Part shown: piece by piece, positions 22,870 through 32,750 of the stretch
Position numbering within the stretch: position 1 is the stretch's first letter
Layout of the letters: each line of letters begins with the position of its first letter
Assembly: GCF_020096995.1 (NCBI RefSeq)
Contig: NZ_CP083692.1
Location: forward strand, 2,108,001 to 2,172,000
Source of the DNA: Leucobacter sp. Psy1
GTDB lineage: Bacteria > Actinomycetota > Actinomycetes > Actinomycetales > Microbacteriaceae
DNA: 64,000 nt
Direction of reading: 5' to 3'
Notes under the pieces: model-generated
Database searches by the model: none
What the model saw: the letters and a program-made list of their open reading frames with translations, nothing else
What the model was told of the DNA's origin: nothing
Made by a program: the position numbers and the translations under genes

Positions 22870-24369
22870 GTGACTGACACTCTCCAGTCCATCCTCGACG
22901 CCATCAGCGGAGTGGTGTGGGGGCCCTTCGTCCTCATCCCCCTGCTGTTTCTGACCGGGCTCTACCTCACCGTGCGACTGGGGGGCATCCAGTTCCTGCG
23001 ACTCGGATCCGCGCTCGCGCTCGGCATCTTCCGACGCCGGGACCCGGGCGCCTCCGGTGACATCTCGCAGTTCCAGGCACTGACCACTGCGCTCGCCGCC
23101 ACCGTCGGCACGGGCAACATCGTCGGCGTGGCCACCGCGATCGGCATCGGCGGTCCCGGTGCACTGTTCTGGATGTGGGTGACCGGCCTACTGGGCATGG
23201 CGTCCAAGTACACGGAGGCATTCCTCGGCGTGCGCTACCGCCAGGTCGATGCCAAGGGCGAACGCAACGGCGGCCCGCAGTACTACCTCGAGAAGGGGAT
23301 CCGCGGTCCGCTCGGCAAGCTCCTCGCCTGGTCGTTCACGATCTTCGCGATCCTCGCATGCTTCGGCATCGGCAACATGACGCAGAGCAACTCGATCTCC
23401 GCGAACATGGAGAACAGCTTCTCGGTGCCCACCTGGGTGACCGGCCTCGTCCTGACCGTGCTCGCCCTCGTCGTGCTGGTCGGCGGCATCAAGTCGATCG
23501 GCAAGGTCACGTCCGCGTTCGTGCCGATCATGATCATCTTCTACGTCGTCGCCGCCCTCTACATCCTCGGCGTCAACATCGGCGAGGTCCCCGCCGCGAT
23601 CGCCATGGTCTTCCAGGATGCCTTCACCGGGACCGCTGCGGCCGGTGGCTTCACCGGCTCGGTGATCATCATGGCGATCCAGTTCGGCTTCGCCCGCGGT
23701 ATCTTCTCGAACGAATCGGGCATGGGATCTGCGGCGATCGCCGCGGCAGCCGCGCAGACGACGCACCCGGTGCGCCAGGGCCTCGTCTCCATGACGCAGA
23801 CGTTCATCGACACCATCATCGTCGTCTCGATGACCGGACTCGTGATCGTCACGACCGGGGCATACACGTTCACCGACCCGGAGACCGGGGAGCAGATGTC
23901 TGCCGCACTCATGACCGGTGAGGCGTTCTCGCGGGGTCTGCCTGGCGAGTGGGGCCACTGGGTCGTCACACTGGGGCTCGCCATGTTCGCGTTCTCCACG
24001 ATCCTCGGCTGGTCGTACTACGGCGAGCGCAACATCGAGAAGGTTTTCGGCCGAAAGGTCGTGATGCCGTTCCGGATCCTGTTCTCGCTCGTGGTCTTCA
24101 TCGGTGCGACGACCGAGCTGACCGTCGTCTGGTCCTTCTCCGACGTGATGAACGGCCTGATGGCGATCCCGAACCTCATCGGGCTCCTCATCCTCTCAGG
24201 ACTCGTGGCTCGAGAGACGCGCGCGTACCTGAAGTTCGACCCCAAGCTGAAGGCGTCGCGCGAGGAGATCGAGGTCGCACTCGCCGACGAACCGGGATAC
24301 CAGGAGTGGCGCGCAACCGAAGCGACGCTCGACGCCAGTGCGGAGCGTGCGCGGGCCGACCGTCCATAG
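22870..24369 (+). CDS. Sodium:alanine/glycine symporter, AGCS family
   Basis: 499 residues from GTG 22870. About 10-11 transmembrane segments and family signatures: TVGTGNIVGVATAIGIGGPG near residue 80, NGGPQYYLEKG near 135 and the block SNESGMGSAAIAAAAAQTTH near 280. AGCS carriers import alanine or glycine with sodium. The next gene is alanine racemase, so uptake of alanine for cell-wall D-alanine is a plausible link, although the 45-base gap and separate leader leave co-transcription open. Confidence 0.93.
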   Translation: MTDTLQSILDAISGVVWGPFVLIPLLFLTGLYLTVRLGGIQFLRLGSALALGIFRRRDPGASGDISQFQALTTALAATVGTGNIVGVATAIGIGGPGALFWMWVTGLLGMASKYTEAFLGVRYRQVDAKGERNGGPQYYLEKGIRGPLGKLLAWSFTIFAILACFGIGNMTQSNSISANMENSFSVPTWVTGLVLTVLALVVLVGGIKSIGKVTSAFVPIMIIFYVVAALYILGVNIGEVPAAIAMVFQDAFTGTAAAGGFTGSVIIMAIQFGFARGIFSNESGMGSAAIAAAAAQTTHPVRQGLVSMTQTFIDTIIVVSMTGLVIVTTGAYTFTDPETGEQMSAALMTGEAFSRGLPGEWGHWVVTLGLAMFAFSTILGWSYYGERNIEKVFGRKVVMPFRILFSLVVFIGATTELTVVWSFSDVMNGLMAIPNLIGLLILSGLVARETRAYLKFDPKLKASREEIEVALADEPGYQEWRATEATLDASAERARADRP

Positions 24370-24414
24370 AATAGTTCGGCACCCCTCTGTTGAACGCGAA
24401 GGAGCCCGGCCCGC

Positions 24415-25560
24415 ATGAGTGAGCACCCAGTGACACCCAGCGGACCGGGCTCCGCGCCGTTCCGTGAGGCCACCATCGATGTCGCAGCCATCGCGTGGAA
24501 CACGCGGGTGTTCGCCGAGCTGACCGGGGTTCCCGTGATCGCGGTGGTGAAGGCCGACGGGTACGGACACGGCGCCGTCCTCGCCGCCCGCGGCGCGCTC
24601 GCGGGCGGCGCATCGCACCTCGGGGTCGCCGACCTCGAGGAGGCGGTGGAGCTGCGCGAGGCGGGCATCGACGCCCCGATCATCGCGTGGTTGCACGCCC
24701 CGGGAGAGACCTTCGCGCGTGCGCGCGAGCGACACATTGAGGTCGGTCTGTCGTCACCGGAGCAGCTCGAAGCCGCCGCGAACGGCGGGGCCGCGTCGGC
24801 TCCCCTCCGTGTGCACCTCAAAATCGACACCGGTCTCTCGCGCAACGGCGTGCCCGAGTCGAACTGGGAGCGCGTCTGCTCCCGCGCCGCCGCGCTCGAG
24901 CGGGCGGGCGGCATCGAGGTCGTCGGCGTGTTCAGCCACCTCTCCAACACCTCCCTCGACGACGATCGCGCCGCAATCCGGCGTTTCACGCGTGCGGTCG
25001 AGGTCGCGACGGCAGCGGGGCTCCGACCCCGGATCCGCCATATCGCCGCATCGCAGGCCGCGCTTGAGCTCCCCGAGTCTCGATTCGACGCGGTCAGGAT
25101 CGGGCTCGGCCTCTACGGCTTCAGCCCGCTCCCCGACCGCGACGGTGCGGCGCTCGGACTCACGGCAGCGATGACGCTGCGCGGCAGCATCGCCTCGGTG
25201 AAGCGCGTCGGGCCCGGCACTGGCGTCTCCTACGACTACCTGTTCCGCACCGAGCGCGACACGACGCTCGCGCTCGTCCCGCTCGGGTACGCCGACGGGG
25301 TTCCCCGCCAGGCGACCGGAAACGCATCGGTGCTCATCAACGGGTACCCGCATCTTGTCGCCGGACGGATCGCGATGGATCAGTTCGTCGTCGACGTCGG
25401 AGAGACCCCCGTCTCGGTCGGCGACGAGGTCGTCCTCTTCGGCGAGCCGCGGACCGGCGCACCGTCTGCCGAGGACTGGGCGGACGCCGCGGATACGATC
25501 CAGCGCCACGTGCTCACCGGCATCGGACGGCGCATCCCCCGGGTGGCCGCACCGGAGTAG
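24415..25560 (+). CDS. alr: Alanine racemase
   Basis: 381 residues from ATG 24415 with AAGGAG upstream. The PLP-binding motif VVKADGYGHG places the Schiff-base lysine at K46; the second catalytic residue is the Tyr in GTGVSYDYLF. Converts L- to D-alanine for peptidoglycan. C-terminal beta domain complete (DQFVVDVGE, then GDEVVLFGE). It follows the alanine/glycine symporter and precedes an MFS gene 9 bases downstream. Confidence 0.96.
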   Translation: MSEHPVTPSGPGSAPFREATIDVAAIAWNTRVFAELTGVPVIAVVKADGYGHGAVLAARGALAGGASHLGVADLEEAVELREAGIDAPIIAWLHAPGETFARARERHIEVGLSSPEQLEAAANGGAASAPLRVHLKIDTGLSRNGVPESNWERVCSRAAALERAGGIEVVGVFSHLSNTSLDDDRAAIRRFTRAVEVATAAGLRPRIRHIAASQAALELPESRFDAVRIGLGLYGFSPLPDRDGAALGLTAAMTLRGSIASVKRVGPGTGVSYDYLFRTERDTTLALVPLGYADGVPRQATGNASVLINGYPHLVAGRIAMDQFVVDVGETPVSVGDEVVLFGEPRTGAPSAEDWADAADTIQRHVLTGIGRRIPRVAAPE

Positions 25561-25569
25561 GATCGATGG

Positions 25570-26787
25570 GTGCCGCGATCCCCCTCTTCTCCGACCGAGC
25601 GCGCACGGCTCCCCTTCGAGGTCTGGGCGCTCGTCGCCGGTGGCTTCTCGGTGGCACTCGGCTACGGCGTCGTGGCCCCGGCGATCCCGCAGTACGCGCA
25701 GGCATTCGGCGTCTCGAACTTCGCGGCATCGGCCATCGTCAGTGCGTTCGCCCTCATGCGCCTCGTGTCGGCGCCGCTCGCGGGCTGGGTGCTCGGTCGC
25801 ATGGGCGAGCGGCGCACCTACTCGACCGGCATCCTCATCGTGGCGCTGTCGACGGGCGCGTGCGCTCTCGCGGTGAACTATCCGCAGCTGCTGATCCTTC
25901 GAGGCGTCGGCGGGATCGGGTCCATCATGTTCACGGTGGCCGCTACCGCCCTCCTCATCAAGGTGAGCCCCGTCAGGGCGCGCGGCCGGGTCGCGAGCCT
26001 CAACGCCGCGGGATTCCTGCTCGGCAGCCTGATCGGGCCCGTCTTCGGAGCGGTCGTCGCGAGCTTCGGCCTCCGCGCTCCGTTCGTCTTCTACTTCTGC
26101 ACGCTCATCGTCGCGGCGCTCGTCGTGTGGATCGCGCTCCGCCGCTCGACGTACGTCGGCGTCGGCGGGACCGCGGACGACCGCGAGGTGCTCACGCTGC
26201 CCGCCGCACTCGCGGTGCCGCAGTACCGGGTGCTGCTCGGCTCCGTCTTCGCCTTCGGCTGGACCTCGTTCGGAGTGCGCATCTCGATCGTGCCGCTCTT
26301 CGTCGCCGCTGCGTTCCAGGGCGACGCCGCAATGGCCGCGTGGGTGCTCGCGGCGTACGCGGCCGGCAACGCCGTGCTCATCTTTCCGTCCGGCCGCTGG
26401 AACGACACCGTCGGCCGCAAGCCGCTGCTCATCACGGGCATGGCGGTATGCGGTATCGCCTACGCCCTGTTCCCGGCGTCACCGTCGATCGCAGTGGCAG
26501 CCGCCGTCATGTTCCTCGCCGGTGCGGGCTCAGCGCTCGCGAACCCGGGGCAGCAGGCGGTCCTCGCCGACGTCGTGGGGATGCGCCGCGGCGGCTCAGC
26601 GGTCGCCGGCTACTCGATGCTTTCCGACTTGGGCGGCGTCATCGGCCCGATGGTCGCCGGCGCCGTCGTCGACATCGCGGGCTTCGGGTGGGCGTTCTCA
26701 ATCAGCGCGGCGCTCCTCTTCGCGGCCGCTGTGGCATGGTCCTGCGTCGGCGACTCGCGCCGCATGCAGCGCGAGTCCGACGCGTAG
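25570..26787 (+). CDS. MFS transporter (12 TM, exporter type)
   Basis: 405 residues from GTG 25570. Twelve hydrophobic segments; the loop 2-3 motif is LGRMGERRTYSTG and the equivalent in the second half is GRWNDTVGRKPLLITG, typical of the DHA-like drug exporter group. Substrate unknown. Probably read with alr (9-base gap). Convergent with def, only 7 bases between the stops, and no terminator is visible there. Confidence 0.88.
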   Translation: MPRSPSSPTERARLPFEVWALVAGGFSVALGYGVVAPAIPQYAQAFGVSNFAASAIVSAFALMRLVSAPLAGWVLGRMGERRTYSTGILIVALSTGACALAVNYPQLLILRGVGGIGSIMFTVAATALLIKVSPVRARGRVASLNAAGFLLGSLIGPVFGAVVASFGLRAPFVFYFCTLIVAALVVWIALRRSTYVGVGGTADDREVLTLPAALAVPQYRVLLGSVFAFGWTSFGVRISIVPLFVAAAFQGDAAMAAWVLAAYAAGNAVLIFPSGRWNDTVGRKPLLITGMAVCGIAYALFPASPSIAVAAAVMFLAGAGSALANPGQQAVLADVVGMRRGGSAVAGYSMLSDLGGVIGPMVAGAVVDIAGFGWAFSISAALLFAAAVAWSCVGDSRRMQRESDA

Positions 26788-26794
26788 ACGGGCT

Positions 26795-27358
26795 TCAGCC
26801 CTCGAGATCGTCGACTCCCGGCATCCAGGTGAGCCCCGGCTTGCCCCATCCGTTCTTGCGCTCGGCCTTCTGCGCGGCGCGACTCTCCGGGTGGACGAGA
26901 CGGTCGACGTACAGCAACCCCTCGAGGTGGTCGTACTCGTGCTGGAGGATCCGGGCGAACCAACCGCTCGCCTCGATCTCGAACGGCTCCCCCTGCGCAT
27001 CCTGCGCGCGGAGCAGCGCACGCTCCGACCGGCGCAGCGCGAACCGCTCGCCCGGGAACGAAAGGCACCCCTCGACGTCCTCCTCGCCAGGGAGTCCCGG
27101 CTCGGGCGGACTGATCCAGAGTTCCGGGTTCACGGCGACGCCCCTGGCCGGGCCCTCGTCCTGGTCCTCGTAGATCCAAACGAACACCCGCTTGCCGACG
27201 CCGACCTGCGGTGCGGCGAGCCCGACCCCCGGTGCCGCGACGGTGGTCTCGAACATGTCGGCGACGAGCTGCTGGAGGTCGTCGCCGAAGTCGGTCACGG
27301 GTGCGGCGGGGCGGTGCAGTACGGGTTCGCCGCAGATGGTGATGGGAAGCACGGGCAT
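26795..27358 (-). CDS. def: Peptide deformylase
   Basis: 187 residues from ATG 27358. All three motifs are present: GVGLAAPQVG (residues 45-54), EGCLSFPG with metal ligand C98, and QHEYDHLEG with H140, E141 and H144. Removes the formyl group from nascent proteins. An acidic insertion (YEDQDEGPARG) precedes motif 2, as in many actinobacterial copies. Confidence 0.96.
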   Translation of the reverse strand: MPVLPITICGEPVLHRPAAPVTDFGDDLQQLVADMFETTVAAPGVGLAAPQVGVGKRVFVWIYEDQDEGPARGVAVNPELWISPPEPGLPGEEDVEGCLSFPGERFALRRSERALLRAQDAQGEPFEIEASGWFARILQHEYDHLEGLLYVDRLVHPESRAAQKAERKNGWGKPGLTWMPGVDDLEG

Positions 27359-27504
27359 GCCTGCCAGCCTATTCCACTCGCGGGGGCGGCCGTGCTCCCC
27401 GGGAACACCCGTTGTGTGGGATGATGGTCAACGCCATGTTCTTGCACCGGGTCCATGAATGGACGGAGCAGGAGCCCTCTCACCGGAGCACAGGAGCCCG
27501 CCGA

Positions 27505-29148
27505 ATGTCACGTCGTACCCGTCTGTCCGCTCGCGCTACCCGCGTGGGCATTGCATCGCTCGCCGGAGTCGCGCTCGTCGCGCCGCTCGCCGCGTGCTCG
27601 ACCGGCGGCGACGGACCGCGCGACACCCTCGTCTACGCGTCGGGCGACGCCGAGCCCACCTGCCTCGATCCGCACGTCGGCGGCAACTACCCGCAGGCCC
27701 TCCTCGCGACCCAGGTGCTCGAATCGATGGTCTCGCGGAACGACGACGGCGAGATCGTGCCCTGGCTCGCGACCGACTGGAAGGTCAGCGACGAGGGCAT
27801 GACCTGGGACTTCACCCTCGACGCCGATGCGCAGTTCACCGACGGCACCCCCGTCGACGCCGCCGCCATCAAGGCGAACATCGAGCACCTGCAGGATCCG
27901 GAGACCGGATCCTCGACCGGCTACCTCGCCGTCCAGCAGATCGAAGAGGTCGAGGTCGTCGACGCGACCCACGCGCGCTTCCACATGGTGCGCCCCGATG
28001 CGGCCCTGCTCGAATCGCTCGCGCAGGTCTGGGTCGCGATCCAGTCCCCCGCAGGCATCGAGCGCGGGAGCGATGAGAACTGCCTCGCACCCATCGGCAG
28101 CGGCCCCTACGTGGTCGACGAGTGGGTCAAGCAGGACCGCATCGAGCTGAGCCGCAACCCCGACTACGCGACGCCCCCCGGCGACGAGGCGCTGCCGCCG
28201 GAGAACGCCGTCTCGACGCTCACGTGGAGGTTCATCCCCGACTCGACGGCGCGCTACTCGGCGCTCGAGAGCGGCCAGGTCGACATCATCGACAACCCGC
28301 TGCCCGATCAGATCACCGCCGCCGAGGCGTCGGAGGATCTCGAGCACCTCGACGCTCCGCGCCCCGGTGCGAGCAACCGGATCGAATTGAACTCGGGCCA
28401 GACGCCGTTCGACGATATCCGCGTGCGCGAGGCGTTCATCTCGGCAGTCGATGTCGACTCGGCGGTCTCGTCGCTCTTCGAGGACACCGCCGAGCGCTCG
28501 ACCTCGGCGATGTCGAGCGCCGAGCCGCTCGTGCAGCAGTCGCCGGACAGCTACGTCTTCGACCAGGATCGCGCGAACGACCTCCTCGACGAGGCCGGAT
28601 GGAGCGAGCGCGACGCCGACGGCTTCCGGGTCAAGGACGGCGAGCGTCTCACCCTGCGGTTCCCCGTCAGCACCAACCAGTCCGTGCCGGCCGAGCAGGC
28701 ACTGTTCGAGCAGATCCAGGCGAACGCCGCGGAGGTCGGATTCGACGTGCAGATCAGCCTGCTCGACCTGTCGAGCTGGTACGAGGCCCTCGCGACTCAT
28801 GAGTACGAGCTCGTCAGCGCCCCCTACACGAAGATCGGCCCGGACGTGCTGCGCTTCCTGTACCACACCGACGCGATCGAGCCAGCGCCGAGCGGCTACT
28901 TCGCGAACGCGGCGCAGATCAGCGACCCCGAGCTCGACGACCTGCTCGAGTCGGTCGGCTCCGAGATGGATCCTGACGCCCGCGCCGCCGCGGCGACGGC
29001 CGCCCAGGAGCGAATCGCCGAACTCCAGGTGATCCTGCCGCTCTACGATCAGCAGAACCACTTCCTGTACCGCAGCGATCTCGAGGGCTTCCGCGCCCTC
29101 CCGACGGTGAGCACACCGTGGCTCGCCGACGTGGTCGCCGGCGCCTGA
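27505..29148 (+). CDS. ABC transporter substrate-binding lipoprotein, family 5
   Basis: 547 residues from ATG 27505, selected because AGGAG lies 8 bases upstream and the signal peptide starts here. Lipobox APLAAC with lipidated C31, so it is anchored outside the membrane. The domain pattern is that of DppA/OppA-type binding proteins (GNYPQALLATQVLESMVSRN, later DIRVREAFISAVDVD). First gene of a four-gene peptide/nickel-type importer operon with two permeases and one double ATPase. The exact ligand cannot be told. Confidence 0.93.
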   Translation: MSRRTRLSARATRVGIASLAGVALVAPLAACSTGGDGPRDTLVYASGDAEPTCLDPHVGGNYPQALLATQVLESMVSRNDDGEIVPWLATDWKVSDEGMTWDFTLDADAQFTDGTPVDAAAIKANIEHLQDPETGSSTGYLAVQQIEEVEVVDATHARFHMVRPDAALLESLAQVWVAIQSPAGIERGSDENCLAPIGSGPYVVDEWVKQDRIELSRNPDYATPPGDEALPPENAVSTLTWRFIPDSTARYSALESGQVDIIDNPLPDQITAAEASEDLEHLDAPRPGASNRIELNSGQTPFDDIRVREAFISAVDVDSAVSSLFEDTAERSTSAMSSAEPLVQQSPDSYVFDQDRANDLLDEAGWSERDADGFRVKDGERLTLRFPVSTNQSVPAEQALFEQIQANAAEVGFDVQISLLDLSSWYEALATHEYELVSAPYTKIGPDVLRFLYHTDAIEPAPSGYFANAAQISDPELDDLLESVGSEMDPDARAAAATAAQERIAELQVILPLYDQQNHFLYRSDLEGFRALPTVSTPWLADVVAGA

Positions 29149-29161
29149 GCGCGCCTCGCGC

Positions 29162-30133
29162 ATGACGACGAACGGCAGGCGACGACTGCTCCGCGCGCTC
29201 GCGCGCCTCGGGGGCAGCGTCGTCGTGCTGTTCGTCGTCGCGACCCTGGCGTTCGTCGCCCTCCAGTTCATTCCAGGCGACCCTGCCGAGGCTGCCCTCG
29301 GTGGACCCGGGAGCCAGGCGAGCGCCGAAGCGCTCGAAGCGGCGCGCGCCGAGTTCGGGCTCGACAGGCCCGTACCCGTCCAGTACCTCGACTTCCTCTC
29401 CCGGCTCGTGGTCTTCGACTTCGGCACCTCGTACGCTCAGAGCCTCCCGGTGACGCGCGTGATCGGGGCGGCGGCCGGGCCGACGCTCGTGCTCGCGGGC
29501 ACGGCGCTCCTGCTCGCCTGGGTGCTGGCGCTCGTCAGCGTCATCATCGCGAGCGGACGGTCGCGTGTCGCCCGAGCAGTCGCGGGGACACTCGACCTGA
29601 TCTCCGCGGCGATGCCGAACTTCTGGCTCGCGAGCCTCATGGTCCTCCTCTTCGCGAGCGTCCTCGGTTGGCTGCCGCCCGTCAGCACCGGAAGGGTCGA
29701 CGGGATCATCCTCCCGGCACTCTCGCTCGCGATTCCGACAGCGGGCTTCCTCGCCCAGGTGTGCCGCACGGGCGCCGACGATGCGCTGCGGGCGCCGTTC
29801 GTCGAGAGCGCTCGCGCGCGCGGCGAGACCGAGCTCGGCGTGCGGATGCGCCACGTCCTCAGGCACGCGGCCGTTCCCGGGCTGAACCTCACCGGATGGG
29901 CCCTCGGGTCGCTCCTGAGCGGCGCAGCGGTCATCGAGGTCATCTTCGCCAGGCCAGGGCTCGGGCGCACGCTCGTCACGGCTGTCCTCTCGCGCGACGT
30001 GCCAGTGGTGCTCGGGGTCGTCCTCTTCGCCGCTCTCGCATACGTGCTCGTGACGCTCATCACCGATCTGGTGATCGCGCGCGTCGACCCGCGCACCGAG
30101 GCGCGGCTCGAGGCTGTGGTGTCGCATGTCTAG
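29162..30133 (+). CDS. ABC transporter permease, DppB type
   Basis: 323 residues from ATG 29162, 13 bases after the binding protein. An N-terminal membrane helix, the YLDFLSRLVVFDFGTSY periplasmic segment and the EAA-type loop (VESARARGETELGVRMRHVL) that contacts the ATPase mark the DppB family. Overlaps the second permease by 8 bases. Confidence 0.93.
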   Translation: MTTNGRRRLLRALARLGGSVVVLFVVATLAFVALQFIPGDPAEAALGGPGSQASAEALEAARAEFGLDRPVPVQYLDFLSRLVVFDFGTSYAQSLPVTRVIGAAAGPTLVLAGTALLLAWVLALVSVIIASGRSRVARAVAGTLDLISAAMPNFWLASLMVLLFASVLGWLPPVSTGRVDGIILPALSLAIPTAGFLAQVCRTGADDALRAPFVESARARGETELGVRMRHVLRHAAVPGLNLTGWALGSLLSGAAVIEVIFARPGLGRTLVTAVLSRDVPVVLGVVLFAALAYVLVTLITDLVIARVDPRTEARLEAVVSHV

Positions 30134-30974
30134 TGCGCTGCTGCGCGCACCCGGCAGACGCGCGCGCTTCACCCCCGTCGAGGTGGGGTCAGGTCTCGTG
30201 GCGGCGATCCTCATCGTCTGCGCCCTCGCGCCAGGGCTCATCGCCCCGCACCCGCCGCTCGCCGTCGCCCCGACCGAGTCGTTCCAGGCGCCCAGCCTCG
30301 CCCACCTGTTCGGCACCGACGACTCGGGTCGAGACATCCTGAGCCGCGTGGTCTTCGGCGCGAGGGAGTCGCTGACCATCGGCGTGGTCGCCACCCTCAC
30401 CGGCCTCGTCTGCGGGGTCGCGCTCGGTGCCATCGCCGGCGGGTCGCGGAGCCGCTGGGCGAGTCCCATCCGCTTCATCGCCGACCGCCTCATCGAGGCG
30501 CTGTTCGCCTTCCCTGGCCTCCTACTCGCCCTCCTCGTGATCGCGGTGCGCGGGCCCGGCCTCGCCTCCATCGTCATCGCCGTCACCATCTCGACCGCTC
30601 CCGGCTACGCGCGAATGGTCAGGGGCGGGGTGCGGCGCGCGCTCACCTCGGGAGCCGTCGAGGCGGCCAGCCTGCAGGGCGACCGGGGTCCGCGGATCTG
30701 GGGCACGCTCGTCCTGCCCGAAGCGCTCCGGCCCGTGCTCGTTCTCGCGACCCTCGGCGTCGGGCACGCCGTGATCCTCGCCGCAGCGCTCGGGTTCCTG
30801 GGGCTCGGAGCTCCCCCACCGGCACCCGAGTGGGGCGCCATGCTGAACGCCGGGCGCCCCTACCTCACGCAGGCCTGGTGGATGACGGTGTTCCCCGGGT
30901 CGATGATCCTGCTCGTCGGCCTGAGCACGACGGTCATCGGCCGCGCGCTCGAACGACGGGGGCGGTTCGCATGA
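30126..30974 (+). CDS. ABC transporter permease, DppC type
   Basis: 282 residues from ATG 30126. The segment LFGTDDSGRDILSRVVFGAR is the DppC family hallmark, followed by five or six membrane helices and an EAA-like loop (VEAASLQGDRGPRIWGTLVL). Stop overlaps the ATPase start (ATGA), so the importer genes are coupled. Confidence 0.94.
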   Translation: MSSALLRAPGRRARFTPVEVGSGLVAAILIVCALAPGLIAPHPPLAVAPTESFQAPSLAHLFGTDDSGRDILSRVVFGARESLTIGVVATLTGLVCGVALGAIAGGSRSRWASPIRFIADRLIEALFAFPGLLLALLVIAVRGPGLASIVIAVTISTAPGYARMVRGGVRRALTSGAVEAASLQGDRGPRIWGTLVLPEALRPVLVLATLGVGHAVILAAALGFLGLGAPPPAPEWGAMLNAGRPYLTQAWWMTVFPGSMILLVGLSTTVIGRALERRGRFA

Positions 30975-32503
30975 TCGCGGCGCGCATCACCGACCTCACG
31001 GTACGATTCCCCGCCACCGGACACGTCGCCGTCGATGGCGTCTCGCTCGTCGTCGAGTCCGGCACCTGCGTCGCGCTCGTCGGCGAGTCAGGATCGGGCA
31101 AGACACTCACCGCCAAAGCACTGCTCGGCCTGCTGCCGCGCACGGCGCTCGCCGACTCAACGGCCCACGAAATCTCCGGTCGAACGGCTCCCGCTCAGGG
31201 GTCGCGCGGCTGGAACGCCGTGCGCGGCGCCGAGGCCGGTCTTGTGCCGCAGGACGCGCTCGGCGGACTGGATCCACTGCGACACGTCGAGCACGAGGTG
31301 GGCGACGCGCTCCGCCTCCACGGCGTCGCGTCGTCCGCGGAACGCCGGCCGCGCGTGCTCGCAGCGCTCGGGGCGGCGGGCATGCCGGAACCCGAGTCTC
31401 AGCTCCGCGTGCGCAGCGACGAGCTCTCCGGAGGACTTAGGCAGCGCGCACTCGTCGCTTCGGCGCTGATCACCGATCCCGAACTCATCGTCGCCGACGA
31501 ACCCACGACGGCCCTCGATGCCGCGCACCGCGGCCGCGTGCTCCACGAGCTCCGATCGCGGGCGGATGCGGGCGCCGGCGTCGTCCTCATTACGCACGAT
31601 CTCACCAGCGTCACCGACATCGCCGATGTCGTGCACGTGATGCGGGGCGGACGCATCGTCGAGTCGGGCGACCCGTCCACCGTGCTCAGGGAACCGCGCC
31701 ACCCGTTCACCCGCGAGCTCATCGCCGCCTCCCCGCGCGGGGTACCCCGCGGGGTGCGCCTCGCAACGGAGTCCCGCCAGGCGTCGGCCGGCGTCGGAGA
31801 CCAGGGCCACGAGCTCCTGCGGCTCGCCGACGTCGCAGTCGCCTACCCGGTCCGCGGAACCGCGCAGCGCCGCCCCGTGCTCACTGGCGCCTCGCTCACG
31901 GTCCGCTCACGCGAGACGGTCGGTCTCGTCGGCGAGTCCGGATCGGGCAAGACCACGCTGCTGCGCGCCGCGTTGGGGCTCCTCGCCCCGGATTCCGGTT
32001 CCGTGCTCGTCGGCGGCATCGACCGCCGCACCGCCGGCCCAACTGAGCGGCGGGCGATGCGCCGACGCGTGGCGTTCGTGCCGCAGGATCCCCTCGACTC
32101 GTTCCCCTCAGGCGCGCGCGGTGAAGCGATCCTGATCGACGCGCTGCGCGCAGCCGGTGCGCCACGCGCGGCCCGCCGAAACCGCGCCACCGCCCTCGCC
32201 CAGGAGGTCGGCCTCGACGCCTCCCTCCTCGCGAAACCGGCGTCCGAACTCTCGGGAGGGCAGCGGCAGCGCCTCGCGATCGCCCGCGCGCTCGCACGAG
32301 ACCCCGAGGTGCTGCTGCTCGACGAACCCGTCTCGGCCCTCGATGTCACAGTGCAGGCGCGAGTACTCGACCTGCTCGACGACCTGCAGACGACGCGCGG
32401 TACGGGGCACCTGTTCGTCTCACACGACCCCGACGTCATCGCCCACGTGAGCGACCGGATCCTCCGCCTCGAGGCCGGGCGGGTGCACTCGCACTCCGAG
32501 TAG
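30971..32503 (+). CDS. ABC transporter ATPase, fused DppD-DppF type
   Basis: 510 residues from ATG 30971. Two full nucleotide-binding domains in one chain. The first has Walker A GESGSGKT at residues 38-45, the signature LSGGLRQRALVAS and Walker B LIVADEPTTALD. The second begins near residue 280 and has Walker A GESGSGKT near 320, signature LSGGQRQRLAIARAL and VLLLDEPVSALD. This replaces the usual separate DppD and DppF; such fusions are known in actinobacteria. Powers the upstream permeases. Confidence 0.95.
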   Translation: MIAARITDLTVRFPATGHVAVDGVSLVVESGTCVALVGESGSGKTLTAKALLGLLPRTALADSTAHEISGRTAPAQGSRGWNAVRGAEAGLVPQDALGGLDPLRHVEHEVGDALRLHGVASSAERRPRVLAALGAAGMPEPESQLRVRSDELSGGLRQRALVASALITDPELIVADEPTTALDAAHRGRVLHELRSRADAGAGVVLITHDLTSVTDIADVVHVMRGGRIVESGDPSTVLREPRHPFTRELIAASPRGVPRGVRLATESRQASAGVGDQGHELLRLADVAVAYPVRGTAQRRPVLTGASLTVRSRETVGLVGESGSGKTTLLRAALGLLAPDSGSVLVGGIDRRTAGPTERRAMRRRVAFVPQDPLDSFPSGARGEAILIDALRAAGAPRAARRNRATALAQEVGLDASLLAKPASELSGGQRQRLAIARALARDPEVLLLDEPVSALDVTVQARVLDLLDDLQTTRGTGHLFVSHDPDVIAHVSDRILRLEAGRVHSHSE

Positions 32504-32560
32504 TCGCGCACCCCTCTCACCTCTCACCTCTCCCCGCTCCCCGCTCCCCGCTCCCGAGAG

Positions 32561-32605
32561 TGCATTTTGTGCGCTTTCACGCCCCAGGAAGCCGCACAAA
32601 GTGCA
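32561..32605. repeat. Imperfect hairpin between the ABC operon and orn
   Basis: TGCATTTTGTGC and GCACAAAGTGCA form a 12-bp stem with one wobble and a 21-base loop. Just upstream (32513-32556) is C-rich low-complexity DNA with repeats of CCCCGCT and CTCTCAC. May end the ABC transcript; no U-tract. Confidence 0.45.
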
Positions 32606-32619
32606 ACCTCGACGCGAGT

Positions 32620-32673
32620 GGTGCGGGTGGTGCGGGTGGTGCGGGTGGTGCGGGTGGTGGGGGTGGTGCGGGC
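32620..32673. repeat. Tandem 9-bp repeat (GGTGCGGGT)x6 upstream of orn
   Basis: Six head-to-tail units of GGTGCGGGT, the fifth reading GGTGGGGGT and the last ending in C. It lies 78 bases before the orn start, in its leader or promoter region, and outside any gene I support. Confidence 0.85.
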
Positions 32674-32750
32674 GAGGGGCTCACCGGGGCGAGGCCCGTA
32701 GACTGGGCTGGTGCCGCACCGGCACGCGCCGCCGAGCCCGAGGAGTCCCC

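Noticed and set aside
25566-27173. 535-residue + strand Arg-rich frame over the MFS gene and def
   Set aside because: Shadow of the MFS gene in the neighbouring frame; Arg/Gly-rich composition with no domain.
27508-30589. Long - strand frames opposite the ABC importer genes
   Set aside because: Antisense shadows; the + strand genes show full family motifs and coupled starts.
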